Assembly (NCBI GenBank): GCA_028877145.1
Contig: JAGWOX010000013.1
Coordinates: 1-32,106 of the forward strand
Direction of reading: 5' to 3'
From: Acidobacteriota bacterium
Lineage (GTDB): Bacteria; Acidobacteriota; Terriglobia; Acidiferrales; UBA7541
DNA length: 32,106 nt
Both the position numbers and the translations under genes were made by a program. The notes beneath the pieces were generated by a model. The model did not search any database and had not been told where the DNA came from. It saw only the letters and a program-made list of their open reading frames with translations. Shown one piece after another: positions 24,214 through 30,387 of this stretch; position 1 is the stretch's first letter; each line of letters opens with the position of its first letter.

Positions 24214-24738
24214 TCACGGTTTTTTTGTGACGAGGAAATGGTCGCGGGCGGTGAGGATCACTTCGCGCGCTTCTTTTGGACCCCTCCAGCCGCGCAGCTC
24301 GGTGCGCTTGCCTTCGAGCTCCTTGTAGATGGTGAAGAAATGTTCGAGTTCGCGGCGCACGTGGGGCGGGAGCTGGTCGACGGTATGAATCTGCGCGAAG
24401 CGAGGGTTTGCTTCAGGGACGGCGATGATTTTCTGATCGGTCCCGTTCTCGTCGCTCATATCGAGAATGCCGATGGGACGAACATCGATGAGGCAGCCGG
24501 TAAAGCTGGGATCATCGACCATGGCGAGCACGTCCATCGGATCGCCATCCTCGGCGACGGTTCCGGGAATGAAGCCGTAATCGCCGGGATAGTGCATGGG
24601 CGAATAGAGGGCCCGGTCGAGGCGGAAGACGCCCAATTCGGTATCGAACTCGTACTTGTTGCTGGAATTCTTGGGGATTTCGACGATCATGCGCACCACT
24701 TCCGGACAATCCGGTCCGGGGTCGATCTCGTGCAGCAT
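24214..24738 (-). CDS. ppa: Inorganic pyrophosphatase (family I)
   Basis: Hydrolyses pyrophosphate to two phosphates, pulling biosynthetic reactions forward; soluble Mg-dependent enzyme. 174 residues, family-typical. 'VEIPKNSSNKYEFD', 'ALYSPMHYPGDYGFIPGT' and the metal-binding signature 'DGDPMDVLAMV' are intact, followed by 'DEKIIAV'-like 'DQKIIAVPEANPRF' and 'FFTIYKELEGKRTELRGWRG'. The ATG at 24738 has AGGAG seven bases upstream. It is divergent from the RNA-binding-protein gene across 344 bp that contain its ribosome site and a candidate promoter for the other gene. Confidence 0.97.
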   Translation of the reverse strand: MLHEIDPGPDCPEVVRMIVEIPKNSSNKYEFDTELGVFRLDRALYSPMHYPGDYGFIPGTVAEDGDPMDVLAMVDDPSFTGCLIDVRPIGILDMSDENGTDQKIIAVPEANPRFAQIHTVDQLPPHVRRELEHFFTIYKELEGKRTELRGWRGPKEAREVILTARDHFLVTKKP

Positions 24739-24882
24739 CGCGGTTCTCCTGTTTACCTTATGCTGGACTTACGAGGGCCGGATTTCAATCGTAACCAGGC
24801 CTGCGCATTTGGACGGGCGTTGAGGGTCCGGGAAGGGGCAGAGGGGGCTATGATTTCTATCGGCGCACGAAGCCAGCTGGTG

Positions 24883-24888
24883 TATACT
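24883..24888 (+). promoter_or_regulatory. Candidate -10 element upstream of the RRM gene
   Basis: TATACT lies 194 bp before the RRM-protein ATG; a -35 is not clear. If used, it gives a leader of about 185 nt, unusually long for this window and comparable with cold-shock mRNAs. Confidence 0.4.
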
Positions 24889-25082
24889 CTGTAGCTATTG
24901 TGATTCGAAATCGCTATCCCGGCTCCCCGAGCCCGCATTTGTTCCAGCCCGGCTGGGTAATGACCGCTCCCCTCTTCCTTTGATCTCATCCGGAACCATA
25001 TCGCCCCACCGAAGCGGTGCCTGCCCGCGGATTCAGGAACAGGTCCGCTACTGTGGCCAAAACTTTTGAGGAGAGAAATCGC

Positions 25083-25460
25083 ATGAAGAATCTGTTCGTC
25101 GGAAACCTGAGTTTCCGAACCACTGAAACGGAGTTGCGGGTGCTGTTTGAGCCCTTCGGTCAAATCACCCGCATCCATATCGCGACCGACCGTGAGACGG
25201 GCCGCTCGCGCGGGTTCGCTTTCGTCGACATGCCGAACGACGAAGAGGCGACGCGCGCGATGACCGCGCTGAACGGAAAGGATTTCGACGGGCGCGCACT
25301 GAAGGTGAACGAAGCGCGACCGAAACCCGAACGCGGAGCGGGCGGGCCGAGGCAGAGTCACGGCTCAGGCTCGGGCGGACGCGGAGGACGCGGCGGAGAG
25401 CATCGCCGGTTCGACGAGTATCCCGACTTCCCGATGGGAAAGCGCGAGCCACGCTGGTAA
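25083..25460 (+). CDS. Single-RRM RNA-binding protein with RGG-like tail
   Basis: 125 residues from ATG 25083 (GAGGAG nine bases upstream). One complete RRM (residues 1-80): RNP2 'LFVGNLSF', RNP1 'RSRGFAFVDM', with 'TEDELR'-like 'TETELRVLFEPFGQITRI' between and 'GRALKVNEARPK' at the end. The tail is Gly/Arg-rich ('GSGSGGRGGRGGEHRR') and ends 'PMGKREPRW'. Such proteins, common in cyanobacteria and several other phyla, bind single-stranded RNA and are often cold-induced. An in-frame upstream start would add 22 unconserved residues and is rejected. Confidence 0.92.
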   Translation: MKNLFVGNLSFRTTETELRVLFEPFGQITRIHIATDRETGRSRGFAFVDMPNDEEATRAMTALNGKDFDGRALKVNEARPKPERGAGGPRQSHGSGSGGRGGRGGEHRRFDEYPDFPMGKREPRW

Positions 25461-25708
25461 GGGGCCGAGCTGATCGATCTTCGCAGGCTTTTCCGACGCG
25501 AGCGCGCTTCCCCGGGCGCCGGTATTCATTGCCGAGGCGATCTCTCCCGCCTTCGGCCCGGCGATTGGCGCGTATGGCGGCGCTCGTGAGTCCTAACCCG
25601 GCGGCGAGATTCCGTTCCCAGGATCACGACAGCTATCCCAGCTGAATTTTCCTTTTGCAGGACAGGCGTGGGAGGGGTGTGACCTACGGCTTTCCGGCAG
25701 CGCGCGAC

Positions 25709-25714
25709 TATACT
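25709..25714 (+). promoter_or_regulatory. -10 element abutting the 48-aa ORF (possible leaderless start)
   Basis: TATACT ends 6 bases before ATG 25721, placing the expected transcription start at or beside the A of the ATG. No good -35 is seen and no Shine-Dalgarno separates the two. Confidence 0.4.
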
Positions 25715-25720
25715 GTGCGC

Positions 25721-25867
25721 ATGGACCAGCGGAAAATGTTCTGGTTGCTGGCCAGCGCCATGAGCGTATTGGCCGGATTGGCACTGCCGCTGATCTGGAG
25801 TCTGGCGGCGACGATTCCGATCCTGGTTATGAGTTGGTGGATCGTGTACCGCAGCGACTGGCTCTGA
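25721..25867 (+). CDS. Small two-helix membrane protein (48 aa)
   Basis: Reads MDQRKMFWLLASAMSVLAG and continues with a second hydrophobic stretch ending 'MSWWIVYRSDWL'. Two transmembrane helices (about 6-23 and 26-42) with positively charged residues just before the first helix. Not recognised. Support is the hydrophobic pattern plus a -10 box immediately upstream. The longer in-frame start at 25655 would add a non-hydrophobic leader and has no better signal. It lies 260 bp after the RRM gene (nothing seen in that gap) and 118 bp before the AIM24 gene. Confidence 0.55.
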   Translation: MDQRKMFWLLASAMSVLAGLALPLIWSLAATIPILVMSWWIVYRSDWL

Positions 25868-25900
25868 CTGACGGTCGCTCGTATTGATTTGCGCGAAAGA

Positions 25901-25929
25901 TTGACTCCTTCCCTTCTTCTCTCTACCAT
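25901..25929 (+). promoter_or_regulatory. Candidate sigma70 promoter of the AIM24-family gene
   Basis: TTGACT (25901-25906) and TACCAT (25924-25929) are 17 bp apart, about 55 bp before the start codon. Confidence 0.55.
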
Positions 25930-25985
25930 CGCGAGCGATTCCGTAAATTCGCCATGCGTCCGACGACGCACGAGGAGAAGCGCCC

Positions 25986-26681
25986 ATGCCTGTGCCGCAA
26001 TTGTTGTCCACCGTTGCCCGGCAGGAAACCGCCGGCGGCGTGACCTATCACATCGAAGGGGAGCTGGTGCCGGTGCTGTCAGTGGAGCTGGGCGCGGCTC
26101 CCGTCTTTTTCGAGCACCACATTCTGTTGTGGAAGGATCCGGGCGTTGAAATCGGGCTGAAGGCGCTGAGCGGGTCATTCAAGCGCGTGCTGGCCGGGAT
26201 GCCGATTTTCCTCACCGAGGCGCGGGGGCCGGGACGAATCGCTTTCAGCCGCGACGGCGCGGGGCACGTCTTCGCCGTGCACTTGAAGCAGGGTGAAACC
26301 ATCGAGGTCCGCGAGCACCAGTTTCTGGCGGCCACCGACAACGTCGATTACACGTTCAATCGCGTGAAGGGCATCTCGAACATGCTCTTCGGGGGCACGG
26401 GATTTTTCATCGATTCCTTCACATCCCGGCAAGGTGAAGGCATCGTCTGGCTGCATGGTTACGGCAACGTGTTCGAGGTTACGCTGGCGCACGGCGAATC
26501 GATCGATATCGAGCCGGGCGGCTGGCTGCACAAGGATCCCAGCGTGCGGATGGAAACGATCATTCAGCGAGTGACCGCCGGCTTCCTGGCGGGGAGCGGG
26601 CAGCTCTTCTGGAACCGATTCACGGGGCCGGGGAGGGTGGGCTTGCAGTCCATGTATCTCCATTTCCCTAGTAAGGAATAG
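25986..26681 (+). CDS. AIM24 family protein (TIGR00266-like)
   Basis: 231 residues of the AIM24/tryptophan RNA-binding attenuator-like beta-sandwich fold. Features visible: 'YHIEGELVPVLSVELGAAPVFFEHHILLWKDPGVE' near the N-terminus, 'GMPIFLTEARGPGRIAFSRDGAGHVFAVHLKQGETIEVREHQFLAATDNVDYTF' in the middle, and 'GEGIVWLHGYGNVFEVTLAHGESIDIEPGGWL' as an internal repetition of the same beta motif. The bacterial proteins have no agreed function; the mitochondrial member supports inner-membrane architecture. No signal peptide. GAGGAG lies seven bases before ATG 25986. Confidence 0.88.
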   Translation: MPVPQLLSTVARQETAGGVTYHIEGELVPVLSVELGAAPVFFEHHILLWKDPGVEIGLKALSGSFKRVLAGMPIFLTEARGPGRIAFSRDGAGHVFAVHLKQGETIEVREHQFLAATDNVDYTFNRVKGISNMLFGGTGFFIDSFTSRQGEGIVWLHGYGNVFEVTLAHGESIDIEPGGWLHKDPSVRMETIIQRVTAGFLAGSGQLFWNRFTGPGRVGLQSMYLHFPSKE

Positions 26682-26808
26682 AGAGCTGCGGACACTTTTG
26701 CACCTACGGATTTCTTATTGAACCGGCGAAAGCACTGGGACTTGGAAAAAGACTTGCCCTGGCAGGCGGGTATATTCCCAAGTGACTATGAGGCGCTGCT
26801 GAGACACG

Positions 26809-26836
26809 GGCGCGCGGGCAGGAGTGCCCGCGCCAC
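26809..26836 (-). repeat. REP-like hairpin 3' of a membrane-protein gene (YTCC-loop class)
   Basis: On the minus strand it begins GTGG; perfect 9-bp stem GCGCGGGCA/TGCCCGCGC with loop CTCC, starting 7 nt after the stop at 26843. It shares about 30 identical bases with 15141-15168, including the flank GACACGGGC. Confidence 0.85.
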
Positions 26837-26842
26837 TTGATG

Positions 26843-27358
26843 CTAGCGGGTCATCGTGCCTAGCCAGACCCAGAAGACTCCGGCTCCGAAGAGGAAGATC
26901 GCCATACCGGTCAAGCGAATGGCCCAGTGCATGGCCGGGATCATCTGGCGCGGAACGAGGGGATGGTCAATCCAGAAGTCGAGGGTGTGCGCGACCCACG
27001 CGGCGACGTCAAACATCACGACGTCGCCCGCCAGGATCATCAGCAGTGACGGGAAAACTAGCCAGTTGGGATTCGCAATCGCGGTGGCGGTTCCGAAGAG
27101 CATCTGGGTGCCCATCGGTGTGAGAGCACTCCCCACAAAGAACAATGAGCAGCCCAGCAGGAATAAACCCATGACCCGCATTTGGAAGATGGCCCCGCGT
27201 ATCGATCGAGGGATCAGGCTAGGAAGGTTGCCACTGGCGGCGAAGACTTCGGCGAGCACGGCGCACTGCCTCGGCATCCAGACCATGTAGACGCCGACCA
27301 GGTACAGGAGCAAGGTGAAGAGCGAGAAGGCAGCGACCACGAGCCACGATCCAGACAC
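26843..27358 (-). CDS. Hypothetical four-helix membrane protein
   Basis: 171 residues from GTG 27358, which has GGGAGG five bases upstream. Not recognised as a named family. Four hydrophobic segments: 'WLVVAAFSLFTLLLYLVGVYMVW', 'VMGLFLLGCSLFFVGSAL', 'WLVFPSLLMILAGDVVMFDVAAWVA' and 'LTGMAIFLFGAGVFWVWLG', separated by short polar loops. Likely an inner-membrane protein. The upstream region (27359-27578) is AT-richer than its surroundings and holds overlapping dyads at 27459-27477 that may control it. Confidence 0.75.
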   Translation of the reverse strand: MSGSWLVVAAFSLFTLLLYLVGVYMVWMPRQCAVLAEVFAASGNLPSLIPRSIRGAIFQMRVMGLFLLGCSLFFVGSALTPMGTQMLFGTATAIANPNWLVFPSLLMILAGDVVMFDVAAWVAHTLDFWIDHPLVPRQMIPAMHWAIRLTGMAIFLFGAGVFWVWLGTMTR

Positions 27359-27458
27359 GGCATCCTCCCAAGCTTATATGCGATGTAGGTTAATGCCTTT
27401 TAAGTAAAAACACCAGGTGCCGTGTGCTCAAAAAGTCACCGATGTAGACATTAACTCT

Positions 27459-27477
27459 TGTTATTGTAACAGTTACA
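27459..27477. promoter_or_regulatory. Nested dyads upstream of the four-helix membrane protein
   Basis: TGTTA-TTG-TAACA (27459-27471) overlaps TGTAAC-A-GTTACA (27465-27477), two palindromes sharing one arm in an AT-rich patch about 100 bp before the GTG start. The flank TTGTTATT recurs at 29195. Confidence 0.4.
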
Positions 27478-27578
27478 GGAACACCCCCCTTCTGTGCCCT
27501 GTGAACCATTTCTGACAGTGCGCGCCACCTTGGTACTTCTAGGACAGGTGTCCCAAAAGGCGCACACACCGACGGAGA

Positions 27579-27854
27579 TCAGAATTTCATGCTCTTTAGG
27601 ACGCCGTGCATCTCCTTGTCGTCAAGAACGGGAGCGATCTCGAAGTGAATCAGATCCGCCCAGGAAGCAACCCACTGGTAGAGGGCTTCTACGTCTTTCG
27701 TGCTGGCCAGGATGAATCCTTTGTTGGCGGTTGCGGCATGCCAGCGGCCCTCCATCTTGATGCCCCTCGGGGGCATGCCGCCTGTTTGGAGGAAGCGCTC
27801 AACGGCGTCTTTGTAGTAAGGGGCGGAAAGCACATACCAGATTCCGAATTTCAT
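27579..27854 (-). CDS. DUF3303 family protein
   Basis: 91 residues. 'MKFGIWYVLSAPYYKDAVERFLQTGGMPPRGIKMEGRWHAATANKGFILASTKDVEALYQWVASWADLIHFEIAPVLDDKE' matches the DUF3303 pattern, a small ferredoxin-like alpha/beta fold of unknown function, over its whole length. GGAGGTG lies four bases before ATG 27854. It is probably co-transcribed with the 53-aa gene upstream (66 bp away). Confidence 0.88.
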   Translation of the reverse strand: MKFGIWYVLSAPYYKDAVERFLQTGGMPPRGIKMEGRWHAATANKGFILASTKDVEALYQWVASWADLIHFEIAPVLDDKEMHGVLKSMKF

Positions 27855-27920
27855 GCTGCACCTCCGGACATTGCGTTGGACAGTGCGATGCAGATTGGCC
27901 GCGAATCACTGAATAAGCAG

Positions 27921-28082
27921 CTAGGCTGCCTTGTGGCGCCGCACTTTGTGGGCATCGCGGCGCTTGAAAAATTCGACCTGGTGCAGGCGTTTTTTTGCTT
28001 CAGCGAGTGTTTTATAGGGGCCACCCATGTTGCAGCCCAAGCTCGAGAGCACCTGATAACCACCTCGGACCTTCTTGATCAT
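27921..28082 (-). CDS. Small basic protein (53 aa)
   Basis: Starts 'MIKKVRGGYQVLSSLG', then 'GGPYKTLAEAKKRLHQVEFFKRR', ending with a His/Lys/Arg-rich tail. This resembles a widespread short family in bacteria and phages whose members read K-x-GGY-x-V-x-S...G-PY-T-x-AEA-x-KRL-x-Q-x-E-FFK; no function is established. ATG 28082 is preceded by GGGGGTG five bases upstream. The open frame extends further upstream without a conserved start. The pattern of two beta strands plus one helix fits a compact nucleic-acid-binding fold, as an inference only. Confidence 0.7.
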   Translation of the reverse strand: MIKKVRGGYQVLSSLGCNMGGPYKTLAEAKKRLHQVEFFKRRDAHKVRRHKAA

Positions 28083-28274
28083 CGCGCACCCCCGGTTTGA
28101 TCTCATTGTGGCCCGTGGGCAATACAAGTCAATGGTCAGGTTGAGCAAGCAGTGATACGAGGTCCAGAAGCCTTGTGTGCAGCTTTCGAACCGCGCGAAG
28201 TGTCGGCCACGATGCGGAATGGTAGGATGCGGATTGGATTGGCGCGAGGGCGGAGATGCGCCGGGAGCGAGGAG

Positions 28275-28913
28275 ATGGCAGACACGGAGAAAAAAGCGAT
28301 CCTGGAACGGATCGAGCGGCTCGAGCGGGATAATCGGCGACTGCGGCGCGCCGGGCTGGCGGCGCTCGTTGCCGTGGCCGCGCTGGGTATTCTGGGAGTG
28401 GCACAGCCGATTCCCAAAACGCTGACGGCGCATGAACTGGTGCTGACAGACGCGGCTGGGAATATGCGCGCGAAGATCTCGGCGATTGACGGCGCGGTTC
28501 CCTACCTCATCTTGTACGACGTGAAGGGGCGGCCGATGCTCTCGCTGAAGGGCGGGGGGCCGCAGCCGGGGCTGGCGATCAACGACATCACAGGGAAGAC
28601 GCGCGTGATGCTCGGCGGGTTGAGCCCCAATTTGGCGTTTTACGACGATGCTTCCGACACGACCGTTTCGCTGGATGGGGACGCGCTCGGGCCACGCCTG
28701 TTATTTTTCGACGCGGCGGGCAAGATGAAGGTGCACCTGGGCGGCCAGGGGCCATCGCTCGATTTGATGGACCGCAACGGGTATGAGACGGATATCGGAG
28801 TGAGTACGGCTCCGAATCGCAAGACAGGGGATATGCAGGAGACGACGGCGGCTTCGATTGTGATGTTCAGCAAGGAAGATGAACAGAGGAAATTTATCTG
28901 GAGAGCGCCGTAA
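28275..28913 (+). CDS. Membrane-anchored protein with repeated beta units
   Basis: 212 residues from ATG 28275. An N-terminal coiled-coil 'KAILERIERLERDNRRLRRA' is followed by one transmembrane helix 'GLAALVAVAALGILGVAQP'. The outer part consists of about five repeats of 24-30 residues of the form [LI]x[FL]xDxxGxx[RK]xxLxx: 'ELVLTDAAGNMRAKISA', 'PYLILYDVKGRPMLSLKG', 'LAINDITGKTRVMLGG', 'LAFYDDASDTTVSLDG', 'LLFFDAAGKMKVHLGG', then 'LDLMDRNGYETDIGV'. This suggests a beta-solenoid or propeller-like surface domain. Not a named family. Orientation would be N-in, C-out. It stands alone; 478 bp follow before the next gene. Confidence 0.78.
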   Translation: MADTEKKAILERIERLERDNRRLRRAGLAALVAVAALGILGVAQPIPKTLTAHELVLTDAAGNMRAKISAIDGAVPYLILYDVKGRPMLSLKGGGPQPGLAINDITGKTRVMLGGLSPNLAFYDDASDTTVSLDGDALGPRLLFFDAAGKMKVHLGGQGPSLDLMDRNGYETDIGVSTAPNRKTGDMQETTAASIVMFSKEDEQRKFIWRAP

Positions 28914-28950
28914 GGCAGGCAACGACCTCAGCGGCCAGATGAAAAGATTC

Positions 28951-28967
28951 AGGGGCTAAAGCCCATT
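28951..28967. repeat. Degenerate palindrome (TAAA-loop class)
   Basis: GGGGCTAAAGCCC, a short stem around TAAA, 20 bp before a better copy at 28986-29009. Both lie in the 478-bp region 28914-29391, which otherwise shows only the AT-rich dyad at 29194. Confidence 0.4.
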
Positions 28968-28985
28968 TTATTGGAGTGGGTTAAT

Positions 28986-29009
28986 GTCGCGGCTAAAGCC
29001 GCGACCCAC
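28986..29009 (-). repeat. REP-like palindrome (TTTA-loop class)
   Basis: On the minus strand it begins GTGG; 8-bp perfect stem GTCGCGGC/GCCGCGAC around TTTA, about 80 bp after the repeat-protein gene. Confidence 0.7.
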
Positions 29010-29193
29010 AAAGACCGCCGCGCAGAGCCGTAGCCGCTTTCGCAAAGTTCCGCTTGCGGCACGACTTCCCGACCAATTGCGTCGGGGCGTGAAGAGCGCG
29101 GAAGCCGTTCACATAAGAAGGTGCGGGATGGGGATGCGGCCCTTGGAGAGGGCGAAAAAATGTGGCCAAAGCATTAATAGTTACTTCAATGCC

Positions 29194-29210
29194 ATTGTTA
29201 TTAAAACAAT
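29194..29210. promoter_or_regulatory. AT-rich dyad upstream of the second XRE gene
   Basis: ATTGTT-N5-AACAAT perfect 6-bp inverted repeat overlapping TATACA (29210-29215), a possible -10. It is the most AT-rich stretch of this intergenic region, 180 bp before the XRE ATG, and a candidate operator or promoter. Confidence 0.35.
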
Positions 29211-29391
29211 ATACAAGCCCCCTGCCCCTTCAGTAGAGTGGTTCAAACAGGGGCACAACGGTTCGAAGTGTAGAACCGAGCCTTTCACCCGAGGCAACTG
29301 CCCAAAGATGGCCCTCAGGGTTCCGGAGCCCACGCCGGATACCAGACAATTTAGGATTCGCGCCCTCATCGGCCCTCGAGGAGGCAGTGCG

Positions 29392-29766
29392 ATGTTTGTG
29401 ATTGGAGAACGTCTCCGCATGTTGCGCGAGACGAAGGGCATGCCACAGAGCGAGATCGAGCGGCGTACGGGTTTGCTGCGCTGCTACGTTTCGCGGGTGG
29501 AAAATGGGCATACGGTCCCCTCAATTGAAACGCTGGAAAAACTGGCGCGGGCGCTCGAAGTACCGCTGTACCAATTGTTTTACGACCAAGAGAACCCGAC
29601 CACAATGACCACTCTGCCCGGCCGTAAGACGGCGGACGAGATTGCGTCAGGGGCTGATTCGGAACAGCGGCACTTTCTGCACCGTATGGCGGGATTGCTC
29701 GAGCGCTTGAGCGAGAACGACCGGCGTCTGCTGCTGCACGTGGCGCAGCGCATGGCCGATCAATAG
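29392..29766 (+). CDS. XRE-family helix-turn-helix regulator (copy 2)
   Basis: 124 residues from ATG 29392 (GAGGAGG eight bases upstream). HTH 'IGERLRMLRETKGMPQSEIERRTGLLRCYVSRVENGHTVPSIETLEKLARALEVPLYQLFY' covers residues 4-65, then a linker and a C-terminal helix 'LSENDRRLLLHVAQRMADQ'. The recognition-helix region is almost identical to the regulator at 21974-22384, and both end with an LS-x-x-D...RMA helix. It sits alone between long non-coding stretches (478 bp before, 504 bp after), so it probably does not simply control an adjacent operon. An in-frame upstream extension to 28984 runs through repeat DNA and is rejected. Confidence 0.9.
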   Translation: MFVIGERLRMLRETKGMPQSEIERRTGLLRCYVSRVENGHTVPSIETLEKLARALEVPLYQLFYDQENPTTMTTLPGRKTADEIASGADSEQRHFLHRMAGLLERLSENDRRLLLHVAQRMADQ

Positions 29767-30146
29767 AGTAGCAGGGAAAAACATCGCTATTCTCGCGGGG
29801 CAATGGCCCGCGTGGCCGTGTGGCGGGGCCGCCCCTATCGTGCTCCCCGGAGCACAAGGTAGGAGTCGCCGTAATTTAGGGCGCGGGGCGGGGCCATCGG
29901 CTCTCCACTCTGCCTTTCTCTGCCGACCATTACAGGCGAGCCTGCTTTCTCCACGATGCGGCGCAACGATGCGAAGCGGTTCGGGCTCTCCAGCGCCTTT
30001 TGGGGCGTGCAAAAACTCTTTGTCTCATTCTTATTCCCTCCTCTCGACTGTTACATACCCTCTGGATTGTTTCTGTGTCGCAGGCGTCGAATAGAGGTTC
30101 AGGTTTTCGGTAGATCCAGCTCAGCGCATGTCACCGCTTTCCGCGC

Positions 30147-30175
30147 TTGACAGGGACGAGCGGGCGACATTAACG
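30147..30175 (+). promoter_or_regulatory. Candidate promoter of the 38-aa ORF / aminotransferase
   Basis: Consensus TTGACA (30147-30152), 17 bp, then TTAACG (30170-30175). It lies about 95 bp before the small ORF. Otherwise nothing is seen in the 504-bp gap 29767-30270. Confidence 0.45.
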
Positions 30176-30270
30176 TGCTGGCCATCTCCCGATCCTGGTG
30201 TGTGATGCGAAGAAAGCTTTCACCTCTGAATTAAGGCTGTGGTAGGTGCCAGCGGGTCGAAGAGAGGATC

Positions 30271-30387
30271 ATGCGTCCATTTAATATCAGGCATCTCTGG
30301 AAGGCCATCTGGGTCACTTCCCTATTGGCGTTCGCGGTTTCGGATTTGCCGTGTGCGCAAGGTGGCCCGACCGGAGGGGGGAGTTGA
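30271..30387 (+). CDS. 38-aa ORF resembling a lone signal peptide
   Basis: Reads MRPFNIRHLWKAIWVTSLLA, then FAVSDLPCAQGGPTGGGS and stop. Positively charged N-terminus, a hydrophobic core and an A-Q cleavage-like site make it look like a complete export signal with a 10-residue mature tail. AGAGAGG precedes the ATG. Its TGA overlaps the TTG start of the aminotransferase (TTGA, 30384-30387), and a GGAGGGGGGAG run within its last codons would serve as the aminotransferase ribosome site. It could be a leader ORF that couples translation, a secreted micropeptide, or the remnant of a secreted protein whose body was lost. Confidence 0.5.
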   Translation: MRPFNIRHLWKAIWVTSLLAFAVSDLPCAQGGPTGGGS

